A stretch of DNA of 64,000 nucleotides from Acd1 sp049973945 (GTDB taxonomy: Archaea > Thermoproteota > Thermoprotei_A > Sulfolobales > Sulfolobaceae). Numbering within the stretch: position 1 is the stretch's first letter; each line of letters opens with the position of its first letter. The stretch is from NCBI GenBank assembly GCA_049973945.1, contig JBMFJH010000004.1, forward strand, positions 1-64,000, read 5' to 3'. The notes below the pieces were generated by a model that was given only the letters and a program-made list of their open reading frames with translations, did no database searches and was not told the DNA's origin. Below are positions 26,955-36,091 of the stretch, piece after piece. Both the position numbers and the translations under genes were made by a program.

Positions 26955-27482
26955 TCACAACCATTCCCTAATCCTCTGCCTGTTGGCTAAGAGATAAAGG
27001 GCCAGGACTAACGACTTACCGTCCTCAATCTCTCCCTTGGTTGCCATAGAGAATAGGTCATCCAGTTTTACCCTTTTCACTTCAATCACTTCGTACTCCT
27101 CCGGTTGCTGGACGCCTGGCTTTAGCCCGCTAGCAACGAACGCGTGCATCATCTCGTTCGTGACTCCAGGAGAGACGTAGAACGAGAACAAGTAAGTCAG
27201 CTTCGTCGCCTCGTAGCCCGCCTCTTCCAGGAGCTCCCTCCTCGCCGTCTCTTCCGGCCTCTCGTTTTGTTCGAGTGTGCCGGCGGGGAACTCGACGAGC
27301 CACTTGCCGGCTATTGGTCGATATTGCCTCAGCATTACGACCTCGTCCTCCGAGAGGAAGGGCGCAACGACCACCGAACCTCTGTGGCTTACGTAGGCGG
27401 TTTCCTTAACTTTTCCGTTGGGCAGGTTGAACTTCTCTACATAAACGGAAAACTTCCTCGACTCGAAGACCTTGACGCCCAT
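26955..27482 (-). CDS. NUDIX hydrolase, ADP-ribose pyrophosphatase-like
   Basis: The 175-residue product carries a complete Nudix box, G-x5-E-x7-RELLEEAG, around residues 68-90, preceded by VEFPAGT as in ADP-ribose pyrophosphatases. It probably cleaves ADP-ribose or related nucleotides to AMP. The 5' end overlaps the upstream VTT-domain gene by 46 nt. Confidence 0.9.
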   Translation of the reverse strand: MGVKVFESRKFSVYVEKFNLPNGKVKETAYVSHRGSVVVAPFLSEDEVVMLRQYRPIAGKWLVEFPAGTLEQNERPEETARRELLEEAGYEATKLTYLFSFYVSPGVTNEMMHAFVASGLKPGVQQPEEYEVIEVKRVKLDDLFSMATKGEIEDGKSLVLALYLLANRQRIREWL

Positions 27483-28060
27483 GGTAGCATTGACTTGACC
27501 TTGTTTATTATGCTTTGCCAGTCAATTACGAACAACACAATTCCTAAGACCACGAAAGTGGCGATCAACGCTAATTGAGCGTACAAGCTACCGAAAACGT
27601 CTACGTGGATTACGTTAGATAGGACGGTTAGCGAGTAGTACTCGATGGGTATCTCGAGTGAGCTCTTCAGGAGCTTGGCAGCCAGCGTCACGCTTAACAT
27701 CTTTAGCACGTTGGACTTGAGTGCGCCTGCCCACAAGTAGAGGAAGTCGTCCAGTGGCAGGCCTGGGAGCACCGCCGTTATGAACAGAGCGACCAGAAAT
27801 GACTTTCTTTCGACCCAAGACTTGAAGAAACCGTAGTTCTTGTTTCTTTTGAACAAGGAATTGGCCTCGAACCCAAAGTAGTATAGGGGGACTTTGGCCA
27901 GCGCCGCTCCTAAAGCCGTGACTATAATGACCGTAGTGAGGCCGAGCTCCTCGACCTTAAACGTGCCTATTAGGGTGTAAGGAGCTCCTCCGAAGGGCAG
28001 AAGGTTGCTGAAGAACGATATGGTGAAGAGCTCAGCCATTGAGAGCCAGTAGTCGGCCAT
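27437..28060 (-). CDS. VTT/SNARE-associated-type membrane protein
   Basis: The product of about 207 residues has five or six hydrophobic helices and the VTT-like motif LPGLPLDDFLYLWAG. The family (DedA/TVP38-like) acts in membrane lipid or ion transport. I chose the ATG at 28060, not the frame's first start at 28108, because tttatag at about 28085-28092 then sits 28 bp upstream and the divergent HIT gene no longer overlaps. Confidence 0.75.
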   Translation of the reverse strand: MADYWLSMAELFTISFFSNLLPFGGAPYTLIGTFKVEELGLTTVIIVTALGAALAKVPLYYFGFEANSLFKRNKNYGFFKSWVERKSFLVALFITAVLPGLPLDDFLYLWAGALKSNVLKMLSVTLAAKLLKSSLEIPIEYYSLTVLSNVIHVDVFGSLYAQLALIATFVVLGIVLFVIDWQSIINKVKSMLPWASRSSSRGSFPFM

Positions 28061-28106
28061 TCTCAGTCTTTTAAGGGACACCCGACTATAAAACGATAGC
28101 CGAAAC

Positions 28107-28523
28107 ATGTCCTATAACTGTATTTTCTGCTCCATTTTGTCAAGAAAAGCGGACGGGTACATCGTATATGAGGACGAAAGAGTGGCCGCCATACTCGACA
28201 AGTTCCCCATATCTCCTGGACACACGTTAGTGATGCCCAAGGTTCACTACAGCGATTACCTGGTGGTCGACGACAACGACTTAGTCCACATAGCTTTAGT
28301 CGCGAAAAAGTTAGCGAAGAAGATCAAGGAGAGAATAGGAGCGGACGGGGTCAGGCTGTTAACTAACGTGGGGGCCTCGGCGGGCCAAGTGATATTCCAT
28401 CTGCACGTCCACATCATACCGACCTGGGAAGAGGGTTACCCGAACGAGTTCAAGGACTTCGTCCCGAGGAAAGAACAACCCAAGGACTACTACACGAAGC
28501 TGGCCCAGCTGATAAGTTCGTAG
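28107..28523 (+). CDS. HIT-family nucleotide hydrolase
   Basis: The 138-residue product has the zinc-type N-terminus CIFCSIL and the catalytic triad motif HLHVHIIP near residue 99. HIT proteins hydrolyse adenosine phosphoramidates or Ap4A-like nucleotides. The length is normal. Confidence 0.92.
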   Translation: MSYNCIFCSILSRKADGYIVYEDERVAAILDKFPISPGHTLVMPKVHYSDYLVVDDNDLVHIALVAKKLAKKIKERIGADGVRLLTNVGASAGQVIFHLHVHIIPTWEEGYPNEFKDFVPRKEQPKDYYTKLAQLISS

Positions 28524-28652
28524 ACTCTATACGAGTAGAATTTGTTTGTTTTAATTTGGAGAATCAAAAATTAGATCAATGTGGTGAGTGACAAAAAGTG
28601 TTATTGTTTAAACTTAAATCCATGCCATTCCGATTGGTGGTAAGATAACTGT

Positions 28653-31600
28653 ATGACTTTATCGCGTGAGGTAGCGAAAGAGCTAGAGAGCTTATTCGGG
28701 GACAGGTTTTCCGAGTCCTTGCTGGAGAGGCTCTCTCATTCTTCAGACATGGGTTTCGTTCCCGAGCTAGTCGCTTCTGGAATAGATATCAATATCGTTC
28801 CCGACGCGGTGGTCTACCCTAAGACAGTGGACGAGGTAGTCGAGCTGGTGAGGATAGCTACGAAGCACAAGGTTCCGTTGATCCCGTACGGCAAAGGGAC
28901 TAACAGGTACGGCAACGCGATTCCGACTGAAGGAGGGATCACAGTAGACTTCGCCATGATGAGGGAAATTAAGGTGATTAAGGATCAAAGCCTCGCTATA
29001 GTCCAGCCAGGCGCGACTTGGAAGGAGGTGGATCTGGAGGCAGACCAATACGGCCTCTCCTTGAGGACTTTCCCCAGCTCGTACGACTCGAGTGTAGGCG
29101 GCGGCATAGCCGGTGACGCGTTAGGAATAGGTTCTTACGAGTGGGGCTTCATCTCAGACAACCTCTCCTACGTCAAGTTCGTGAACCCGAGGGGTGAGGT
29201 AGAAACAGCTACTGGACCGGATCTGGCGAAGGTGGCCGGAGCGGAGGGGATCACGGGTCTCATAGTCGAGACGGGGATTAAGCTCAGACCCAAGTCTTAC
29301 ACCGTTTCGTACTTCTTCCACTCGCCCGACCTGAACGAGGTTCTTAAGATAATAAGCGAGATCTACGACGTAGGTCTTCCCGCGTGGCACATCCAGATAA
29401 GGGGGCCGGCCCTATCGACCGACTTCGTAGAGAACTTCAGGGCTGATTTACAGAAAGGTGAATGGAACGTAATCGTCATGTTCCCCGCTACAAGGGAAGC
29501 CATAGTAAAGAGGAGGCTGGACGCGATCCTCCAGAAGTACAATAAGAAAATCGAGCCCCTGAAGTGGGTAGGCTGGTGGACTTTCAACCACGCGGCCATT
29601 GCGGCCCTGAGAAGGACTGGGACGCCGATTCATCAGCACGGACTCATTCCTTTGGAGAAATTACCCGACCTAATTAAAGAACTGGAGTCGACTTTGGGGC
29701 CACTGGGAGTGTTGGAGGAGAACAAGGGGTTCGACCTAGATATAGCCCTCGAGAGGAGGCGTATACTGCTAGTCAACGCGTTCACGATTTCATCGCTCAG
29801 CCTCACGGACAAAAAGCTGCTCTATGACCTGGCCAAGAACACCCTGATGATGGAGGCGTTCATCAAGGTCGGCGGATCGCTCCTATCAGTGGGCATGTTC
29901 GCCCATAAGTACGCCAAGAACAGGCTGAACGTGACCAGTAAGACTTTCACGGAGCTCGGAGTCGACAGGTACGAAGCGATTGTCAAGTACAAGAAGGAGA
30001 CCGATCCAGAGGAGCTCTTCAACCCTGGGAAGCTCCTACCCCCAGAAAAGCGTGGGAAGAGCGTTGAGGCCATCGCGGATAGGCAGAAGCTGGCCCTCAC
30101 TTTCAGATTCGGAATAGGGTTGGCGAAGGCAGTAAGTCCAGGAGGCCCAAACGACGGATATAAGGCCGTTAGGGGGTTCCTAGAAACGTTCGCTGACTAC
30201 GCGTATCAATGCATCGACTGCGCGATGTGCGTGACGGTTTGCCCGCAGTACAAGGTCGTTTACAAGAACCCGTACGCGCCGAAAGGGATGTTCGACTTCG
30301 TGAAAGGAGCGATGGCCTTCTACTTCCTCAACGACAAGAAGATCGACATCCCGCTCTCAGTAATAGCCGACATTTCGGGGTGCCACAAGTGCGGCCTGTG
30401 CGACAGGGTGTGCCCTGAGAACATCCCGATTTCCTACCTGCTAATACAGCTGTCGAGCAAGGTCGCTAGAGGGATTTCAACGGAGTCGTACGTGTCCTTG
30501 GGCCTACCCAAGAAAGAGCCGTTCTCTAAGATTCACGATCCCAGCTCTAACTTCGTCCTCTGGGTAGGCTCGCTGATGGTGGACAACATAGACGCCGCCT
30601 ATTCTGCGGCTAACTTGCTGGAGAGGACGAAGTTCAAGGCGAGGGTAATAGACACGAACGTCGATTCCGGATTTTACGACTACATTTCTGGATCCAAACA
30701 GTTTGTGGAGAAGAGGCTAGACCAAGTGCTACAGGCCGTTGAGGGGGCAGAGCTCGTAATAACCCTTACGCCAGAGGACTACAGGACCCTGAATGATTAC
30801 TTGAAGCAGACCTCGAGTATAGTGCTCCGCAAATCTCTGGACTTCGACGTTATTCCGATTGACCTGTTCCTGCTTTCGTCCAGCCTCATGATCGAGGGCA
30901 AGGGCGAGGAGATAAACCTGCATATCCCGTGCTTCGCCCAGGACTACGCTCAGGAAGTCATACAAAAGCTCACGAGCAAGGGTTTCAAGGTCAAGAGGAT
31001 CGAGGGTTGTAGCGGGGCATCGCTCGCGAAGAGCTTAGGGTCGAGGGCGAGGGAGCTGAGCAAGGCAATGGCGGAGAAATACAAGAACCTTGTGACCTTA
31101 TGTCCGCTCGCGGCACAGCAGTTCAGGAACTTCGGGATAAACGCCGAAACGCTGGTGGAGTTCCTCGGCAAGAGGCTAGGCATACAGGTTGGGACAAAGG
31201 TGGAAGTTAAGACCGGATTCACGCTGACCGAGGAGAGGAAGAGGCAGTTACTCGAGCTACTCACGAAGGGCGTTTCGGAGGCCCTGCTAGAGAAAGTCAA
31301 TAGCTTTGCCGACTTAGCGCCGTTCGTTTCGGACTCTTTAGAGGAGTCGAGGAAAATACTTGACCCCCTGCTGTCGGAGGCCTTATCTAGCGCTGGCGAG
31401 AAGATTGCAACTGAGCTGTCCAGCTTGATCCAGGAGGACGCTAATAAGGCTAATGTTAACGTCTTACTCGTAACTTCCTCCTACCTGAGGGAGCTAATGT
31501 ACGTCGCTAACGAAAAGCTGGACTTCGCCCCGTTGGCCAAACAGGTAATAGACAGCGTCATGAACGTCGTCCCAGATAAGTCGATAGTCAACGAAAAGCT

Positions 31601-31679
31601 GTTCTCTCAGACCATAATTGTATCGCTGAGGGACAAGATGCCCGAGATGATAAATATCATATCGCAAAAGCTGAGATGA
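28653..31679 (+). CDS. Fused FAD/Fe-S dehydrogenase, glycolate/D-lactate oxidase type
   Basis: The 1008-residue product joins a GlcD-like FAD part to a GlcF-like part. The FAD_binding_4 domain spans about residues 45-220 (PLIPYGKGTNRYG, PGATWKEV), followed by the FAD-oxidase C-terminal domain to about 460. Two 4Fe-4S clusters follow (CIDCAMCVTVCP near 520, CHKCGLCDRVCP near 576), then one CCG-like region (IPCFAQ, EGCSGAS, LCPLAAQQ). It would oxidise a 2-hydroxy acid and pass electrons to the membrane or a soluble acceptor. Glycolate, D-lactate and 2-hydroxyglutarate are all possible. A TATA-like gtttaaactt at 28609-28618 precedes it. It starts an operon with endonuclease IV and a phosphatase. 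Confidence 0.85.
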   Translation: MTLSREVAKELESLFGDRFSESLLERLSHSSDMGFVPELVASGIDINIVPDAVVYPKTVDEVVELVRIATKHKVPLIPYGKGTNRYGNAIPTEGGITVDFAMMREIKVIKDQSLAIVQPGATWKEVDLEADQYGLSLRTFPSSYDSSVGGGIAGDALGIGSYEWGFISDNLSYVKFVNPRGEVETATGPDLAKVAGAEGITGLIVETGIKLRPKSYTVSYFFHSPDLNEVLKIISEIYDVGLPAWHIQIRGPALSTDFVENFRADLQKGEWNVIVMFPATREAIVKRRLDAILQKYNKKIEPLKWVGWWTFNHAAIAALRRTGTPIHQHGLIPLEKLPDLIKELESTLGPLGVLEENKGFDLDIALERRRILLVNAFTISSLSLTDKKLLYDLAKNTLMMEAFIKVGGSLLSVGMFAHKYAKNRLNVTSKTFTELGVDRYEAIVKYKKETDPEELFNPGKLLPPEKRGKSVEAIADRQKLALTFRFGIGLAKAVSPGGPNDGYKAVRGFLETFADYAYQCIDCAMCVTVCPQYKVVYKNPYAPKGMFDFVKGAMAFYFLNDKKIDIPLSVIADISGCHKCGLCDRVCPENIPISYLLIQLSSKVARGISTESYVSLGLPKKEPFSKIHDPSSNFVLWVGSLMVDNIDAAYSAANLLERTKFKARVIDTNVDSGFYDYISGSKQFVEKRLDQVLQAVEGAELVITLTPEDYRTLNDYLKQTSSIVLRKSLDFDVIPIDLFLLSSSLMIEGKGEEINLHIPCFAQDYAQEVIQKLTSKGFKVKRIEGCSGASLAKSLGSRARELSKAMAEKYKNLVTLCPLAAQQFRNFGINAETLVEFLGKRLGIQVGTKVEVKTGFTLTEERKRQLLELLTKGVSEALLEKVNSFADLAPFVSDSLEESRKILDPLLSEALSSAGEKIATELSSLIQEDANKANVNVLLVTSSYLRELMYVANEKLDFAPLAKQVIDSVMNVVPDKSIVNEKLFSQTIIVSLRDKMPEMINIISQKLR

Positions 31680-31688
31680 CGTCAAAAT

Positions 31689-32525
31689 ATGGTGAAAATT
31701 TATCTAGGCCCTGCGGGAGTCCCTCACGCCGCTGGAAAAAAAGGGACGAAAGAGGCTCTTAAGGTCATCAAGGATTTGGGCCTAAACGCCATGGAGGTCC
31801 AGTTCGTCCAGGGCGTTAAGATGTCCTTAGAGACTGCCGAAGAAGTAGGGAAGTTGGCTCAGGAACTCGGAATTAGGCTGTCAGTTCACGCCCCTTACGC
31901 CATAAATTTGTGCTCCGAGGATGAGGCGAAAATCGAAGCTTCGAAGAAGAGGCTTCTAGAGACCGCCCTCAGAGCGGAGAAGATGGGTGCCGATGCGATA
32001 GCCATACACGTCGCTTTCTACGGGAAGAGGGATCCAGAGGAGTGCTATAATCTCGTTAAGGAGGGGCTTAAGGACGTGGTAGAGCGGGCCGAGGAGCAAG
32101 GGGTTTATCACGTCAAGTTCGGCGCCGAAACTATGGCTAAGGAGACCGCCTTCGGGACTATTGAGGAGGTAATAAGGCTAAGCAAGGACGTAAAGGGGGT
32201 CATTCCTTACATCGATTGGGCCCACACGTTCGCAAGGCAGGGAGGACAGATAGACTATGAGCAAATTATCAACAGGCTGATTGACGAACTCGGACTCTCC
32301 CACATAAATAGCCACTTCGAGTCGCTCCAGAACAGGAAAGGGAAGTACGTGGACGTTCACGTCCCGATCGATAGCGGAACTCCTCCCTTCAGGCCCCTCG
32401 CAGAAGCCATTCTTAACAATAAGAGACTTCAATCTATAACTCTTATATGCGAAAGCCCTGAACTGGAGAGAGACGCATTAAAGATGAAGAAGGTCTTAGA
32501 GGAACTAGGGTATGAATTCGCGTGA
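31689..32525 (+). CDS. nfo: Endonuclease IV (AP endonuclease family 2)
   Basis: The 278-residue TIM-barrel product has Zn-site motifs SVHAPYAINL, IHVAFYG, GAETMAK, DWAHTFA and NSHFESL. Endonuclease IV cuts at abasic sites and removes 3'-phosphoglycolate and other blocked ends. The 9-bp gap after the dehydrogenase and the 14-nt overlap with the next gene mark one operon. The catalytic residue pattern departs somewhat from E. coli Nfo, so a sugar isomerase of the same fold is the alternative. Confidence 0.82.
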   Translation: MVKIYLGPAGVPHAAGKKGTKEALKVIKDLGLNAMEVQFVQGVKMSLETAEEVGKLAQELGIRLSVHAPYAINLCSEDEAKIEASKKRLLETALRAEKMGADAIAIHVAFYGKRDPEECYNLVKEGLKDVVERAEEQGVYHVKFGAETMAKETAFGTIEEVIRLSKDVKGVIPYIDWAHTFARQGGQIDYEQIINRLIDELGLSHINSHFESLQNRKGKYVDVHVPIDSGTPPFRPLAEAILNNKRLQSITLICESPELERDALKMKKVLEELGYEFA

Positions 32526-33189
32526 GATAGCGGTCGTTTCCGACTACGACAGGACGTTAGCCTGCGAGTCGGACGGTTTTCGGATAAGGGAGAGCTTAAA
32601 GGACGTGATAAACGAATTCTCGCGAAGGCACGTTTTCATCGTGGCCTCTGGAAGGGAGGAGAGAATAATCAGGCAGCTCGCTCCAGGTCTAAAACCCACG
32701 GCGTGGGTTCTGGAAAACGGGGCGAAGCTGGTCTTTCAGGATACAGTTATCCTGATCAGGGACGAGGGCTGGATCGAGGCCAGGGAGATCATAGCGAAGA
32801 AGTTAGAAGATAAAGGGATCAGGCACTCGTTCGGGGATGTAATTATCTACGTTGACGGCATGAGCCCGAAGGTCAACGAGATCCTCGAGTTAGTGAAGGG
32901 TTTAGGTCATGTAGAGAGGAACAGGCAGGATCTAATGATATTGCCCAAGGGTGTAAGTAAGGCGAAGGGGGTGCTGAGAGCTCTAGAAATACTCAACTTC
33001 AAGGGAAAGCTTTACGCCCTCGGAGACAGTGAGAATGACCTGAGCCTTTTCCAAATAGCCGACGTGAGGGTCGCGGTGGCGAACGCAATTGAGGAATTGA
33101 AGGCTCAGGCCGACATCGTCCTTAAGAAGCCGAACGGTGAGGGGGTCGAGGACTTTCTAAAGGATCTGATGCGCGCTACTCAACCCTGA
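32512..33189 (+). CDS. HAD phosphatase, phosphoglycolate phosphatase-like
   Basis: The 225-residue HAD IIB (Cof-type) product has motif I SDYDRTLA, motif II VASGRE, Lys in VSKAKG and motif IV LGDSENDLSLF. The size and cap layout match archaeal phosphoglycolate phosphatase; other sugar phosphates are possible. It overlaps the endonuclease IV gene by 14 nt and converges with the next gene with a 14-nt overlap. Confidence 0.85.
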   Translation: MNSREIAVVSDYDRTLACESDGFRIRESLKDVINEFSRRHVFIVASGREERIIRQLAPGLKPTAWVLENGAKLVFQDTVILIRDEGWIEAREIIAKKLEDKGIRHSFGDVIIYVDGMSPKVNEILELVKGLGHVERNRQDLMILPKGVSKAKGVLRALEILNFKGKLYALGDSENDLSLFQIADVRVAVANAIEELKAQADIVLKKPNGEGVEDFLKDLMRATQP

Positions 33190-33754
33190 CGAACCTGTAT
33201 ACGTCTACCGGCATTTCATGTACTTTCTTCTTGTGCCACCAGTATTCCCTCCTCATTCTGTACCTCACTGGCAGGACTTCGGCTTCGAACCCGTAAGACT
33301 TCGCCAAGTCTCTGAACAGCTTAACGGTCTCACTGGAACTGATGTGGATGGAGTAAACCGCTTCCTTCGCGAGCCTTAGAGCCTCGACTAAGAACGCCTT
33401 ATCGGTTCCTCTCCTCTGAGTTCCGAAAGGTGGGTTCATGACGACAGTATCAGTCCTGACTAGGGGGTTCGTTAAGACGTCCCCCTGAACGGGCTCAGAG
33501 GCCTCTAGGAGGGTTTTCGCCACCTTCAACGGACTTTCGTCTACCTCTAGGCAAACGCATTCCTCCGCGCCAAGCAGCTCAGCCCCTCTACAAAACGTTC
33601 CAGTGCCACAGCCGAAGTCGGCGACAGTTTTCCCGTAAATATGGCCCGACAAGTAGGCGTCCCAAAGGATGGCTGAGGCCAGTTCCGGAGGCGTGACGTA
33701 TTGCTCGAGTTCGATCTTGGGGCTAGGGAACTCAGGCACCTTAGAAAGTTCCAT
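33176..33754 (-). CDS. METTL5-like RNA N6-adenine methyltransferase
   Basis: The 192-residue product contains the lead-in EQYVTP, the SAM motif VADFGCGTGTF and the catalytic NPPFG, which is the METTL5/archaeal rRNA m6A type. The remaining part is normal for the family. The likely target is rRNA, but tRNA or other RNA is possible. Confidence 0.88.
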   Translation of the reverse strand: MELSKVPEFPSPKIELEQYVTPPELASAILWDAYLSGHIYGKTVADFGCGTGTFCRGAELLGAEECVCLEVDESPLKVAKTLLEASEPVQGDVLTNPLVRTDTVVMNPPFGTQRRGTDKAFLVEALRLAKEAVYSIHISSSETVKLFRDLAKSYGFEAEVLPVRYRMRREYWWHKKKVHEMPVDVYRFVRVE

Positions 33755-33774
33755 TTCTAAAGACTTCCTCGAAG

Positions 33775-34455
33775 TTACGCTAACTCCGATAGGCTCGTCA
33801 CCCTTTCTACCCCTTTCAAGTCGTCGTAGAAGGAAAACCTATCCAGGAGCACGCCCCTAATCCCCGACCTTTTAGCCCCAAGGACGTCTATCTCATAAAC
33901 GTCGCCCACGTGAAACTCAGGGAAGCCGAACCTCTCGACAGCTGTTCTGAAGATCCTCGGGTGGGGCTTCAGCACCCCGACTTCGTAGGACGCGACGTAA
34001 CCAGTTATGTAGTTGTCCAGGTTGAGGGACTCGCGGATTTCCTTGAGGTCGGGAGTCGAGTTCGTGACCATGACAATGTCATAACCCTTCTTCTTCCTGG
34101 CCTCGAGGAACTCCTTCGCGTCCTTATACATTTCCCACTGGTTCGCTAAGAGTCTCTGGTTCTCCAAGAAGTCGACCAGGTCCCTTTTGGGCGTTATCCC
34201 CAGCCTAAGGAGGACTTTCCTGATGTCCAACTTCGAAAGCCCAGCGATGTAAGGGTGAGGGAAATGGTCCTCTCCCAGAACGCTCATGACCGACCTGTAG
34301 ACCGCCCTTTCGGTGACACCGTAACCCAGCTTGTTCAGTGTCCAGTAAATGGGTTGCCAGAACTTGGGGGTGAAGGAGACTATCGTTTCTCCCATGTCTA
34401 CGAATACGACCTTCGTATCGCGAACCTTGGCGGAACTATTTTCTGGCCCCCGCAT
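33775..34455 (-). CDS. HAD-superfamily hydrolase with D-x-G motif
   Basis: The product of about 226 residues shows motif I VFVDMGETI, where the usual second Asp is Gly, motif II VTNST, Lys in VLKPHP and motif IV VGDVYEIDVLGAK. The lost acid/base Asp suggests a dehalogenase-like or non-phosphatase activity, or a regulatory role. The start is uncertain between two in-frame ATGs (34464, 34455), both inside the upstream gene. Confidence 0.8.
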   Translation of the reverse strand: MRGPENSSAKVRDTKVVFVDMGETIVSFTPKFWQPIYWTLNKLGYGVTERAVYRSVMSVLGEDHFPHPYIAGLSKLDIRKVLLRLGITPKRDLVDFLENQRLLANQWEMYKDAKEFLEARKKKGYDIVMVTNSTPDLKEIRESLNLDNYITGYVASYEVGVLKPHPRIFRTAVERFGFPEFHVGDVYEIDVLGAKRSGIRGVLLDRFSFYDDLKGVERVTSLSELA

Positions 34456-34700
34456 ACAGGACACCTCGAGGGTTTAGTTAGCTTATCAAAAACGAACCCG
34501 CAGTCAGAGCACACGGGGTATTTGACGACCAGCTTAAAACCCTTCCTCTTAGCGCTCCTGAGAACGTGCTGTATGTGGTCGTAGACCTCCCTCTCGGAGT
34601 CCAAGTGCAGGATCTCTTTGATCTCCCTAGCGGTAAAGAATTCCCCTGTTTCTTCTAGAAGTTTAAAGATTTTCTCTCTTGTAGTCAGGAACTCTTCCAT
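34398..34700 (-). CDS. HTH plus Zn-ribbon predicted regulator (COG3357 type)
   Basis: The 100-residue product has a winged-helix part (residues 5-55) followed by a zinc ribbon, CSDCGFVF and CPVCGG, spaced for four-Cys zinc binding. This matches the archaeal HTH/Zn-ribbon family of predicted transcription regulators. It overlaps the downstream HAD gene by up to 67 nt. Confidence 0.85.
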   Translation of the reverse strand: MEEFLTTREKIFKLLEETGEFFTAREIKEILHLDSEREVYDHIQHVLRSAKRKGFKLVVKYPVCSDCGFVFDKLTKPSRCPVCGGQKIVPPRFAIRRSYS

Positions 34701-34708
34701 GGAGCGGA

Positions 34709-35761
34709 CTACCTTTTCCCCATCTTTCTCAGCAAGCCCTCGTATATTTCTTCCGTTTTGTGGAGCAAGGACTCCCTCGTCGCGCCGTTAGCTAGGGCCG
34801 TTACTGCGAGTCCGCCGGCCCCTACGCCCTCCTTCACGAAGAATTTATCGTACGCCCTTAACCCCTCGAACTTGGACTTGGAGAACTCCAACTGGGCCGA
34901 CAGGACTGTGACGCCAACTTGTTTCGCCAATCCAAGCGCGTCCGCCGTAGGGTCTTCGACTACCCACCTCGTGGTGCCTACGGCTATCCTGTTCAGCTCC
35001 TTATTGCCGTAAAGGGCCTTAATTAGGGCGGCAACCGCGATCATCTGAGTCCCCCCGCACAAGAGCGCGTTGTTGTCGAACCCTCTGACTATTCCTGCAA
35101 CGGCTATCAACATAGGGTCGGAGACTCTGGCCGCTATCTCAAGCGGTTCCAGACCCTTTGGGAGGTTCGAGAGGGCCTCCTGAACAACTCTAATCTTCAG
35201 CTCTTTGGGGTTGTCCGGAGACGCCGAGCTGGTCTTGCCTAACGCGTCGTACCCCAAAGCTTGAAGGAGCGCCATTGCGGTAGTCGTCCCGCCGGGGACG
35301 GACTCGCCGACTAGGAGTAGGTCACCGGTCTTGCTTAACTCTCTCCCAAGGATCTCAGACCTCCTGAGGATTTCTCTGGCCACCTCGATCCTGACGGCCC
35401 CTTTCCTTATGTCCTTCCCAGGCTCCCCTCCCAAGTCTATGACTGGAATTTTCGGCCTCACTCTGGATCCAGCGTCAGCCACTAGAACGGGAAGCCTAAG
35501 GAACTCGTTGGAGGCCCTCGCCAGGACGACTGGGCTGGGGAGGCCCGTGGGCGAAACCGGGATCGCGTTCATCGAATACACCTCGCCCGTTACTAAGAAC
35601 TCCGCGTCAGCTGCTGGTGTGAAGTGAGTGAATTCGGGCGAGGCTCCGGCTATCGTTATTCCGGGGATCAAGCTTACGTCGGTCGTAGCTATCACTAGAA
35701 CGAAAGTGGGCCTCCTTCCCTTCAGCTTGTCCGCGAAAGACCCGAAGTACTCTTTAATCAT
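34709..35761 (-). CDS. cobT: CobT-like nicotinate mononucleotide phosphoribosyltransferase
   Basis: The product of about 350 residues belongs to the archaeal CobT/UPF0284 family, which activates the lower ligand base for cobamide assembly. Motifs include LVIATTDVSLIPGI, GESVPGGTTTAM and CGGTQM. I chose the ATG at 35761, not an in-frame start at 35854, because cattataacc near 35788 is then 27 bp upstream and the divergent gene is not overlapped. It fits with the B12 adenosyltransferase at 11 kb. Confidence 0.88.
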   Translation of the reverse strand: MIKEYFGSFADKLKGRRPTFVLVIATTDVSLIPGITIAGASPEFTHFTPAADAEFLVTGEVYSMNAIPVSPTGLPSPVVLARASNEFLRLPVLVADAGSRVRPKIPVIDLGGEPGKDIRKGAVRIEVAREILRRSEILGRELSKTGDLLLVGESVPGGTTTAMALLQALGYDALGKTSSASPDNPKELKIRVVQEALSNLPKGLEPLEIAARVSDPMLIAVAGIVRGFDNNALLCGGTQMIAVAALIKALYGNKELNRIAVGTTRWVVEDPTADALGLAKQVGVTVLSAQLEFSKSKFEGLRAYDKFFVKEGVGAGGLAVTALANGATRESLLHKTEEIYEGLLRKMGKR

Positions 35762-35776
35762 CACGCTTTGACGTGC

Positions 35777-36091
35777 ATGACGAAGGTTATAATGGATGAG
35801 GAGTTCTGGAGGCTTTACAGGAAGGTGGAAAGGTGGGCGTTCACAGAAGGGCATAACGACGAGATGAGGAGGGATATAAAGGAGTTGTACGAGTTCGTCG
35901 CCTCGAGGACTGGCAAGCCCGTGGCCGAAAGCCTCTTCTCTAAAGGTAGGATCTCGGGCGCGCTCTACGACGAGGTTAAGGACGTTGAGAGACTAGTATT
36001 GATGATCGACTCGCTGGACTTGGACTTCGTTAAGGCCCAGCTGATCAGGATATTGGAAATCCTGGAACAGGCCTACTTCTCAGCCCCTTAG
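35777..36091 (+). CDS. Small helical hypothetical protein
   Basis: The product of about 104 residues is almost entirely alpha-helical (FWRLYRKVERWAF, KVAESLFSKG-like turns) with no recognised family. The start is unclear between ATG 35777 and ATG 35792. It overlaps the convergent aminotransferase gene by 12 nt. Confidence 0.6.
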   Translation: MTKVIMDEEFWRLYRKVERWAFTEGHNDEMRRDIKELYEFVASRTGKPVAESLFSKGRISGALYDEVKDVERLVLMIDSLDLDFVKAQLIRILEILEQAYFSAP

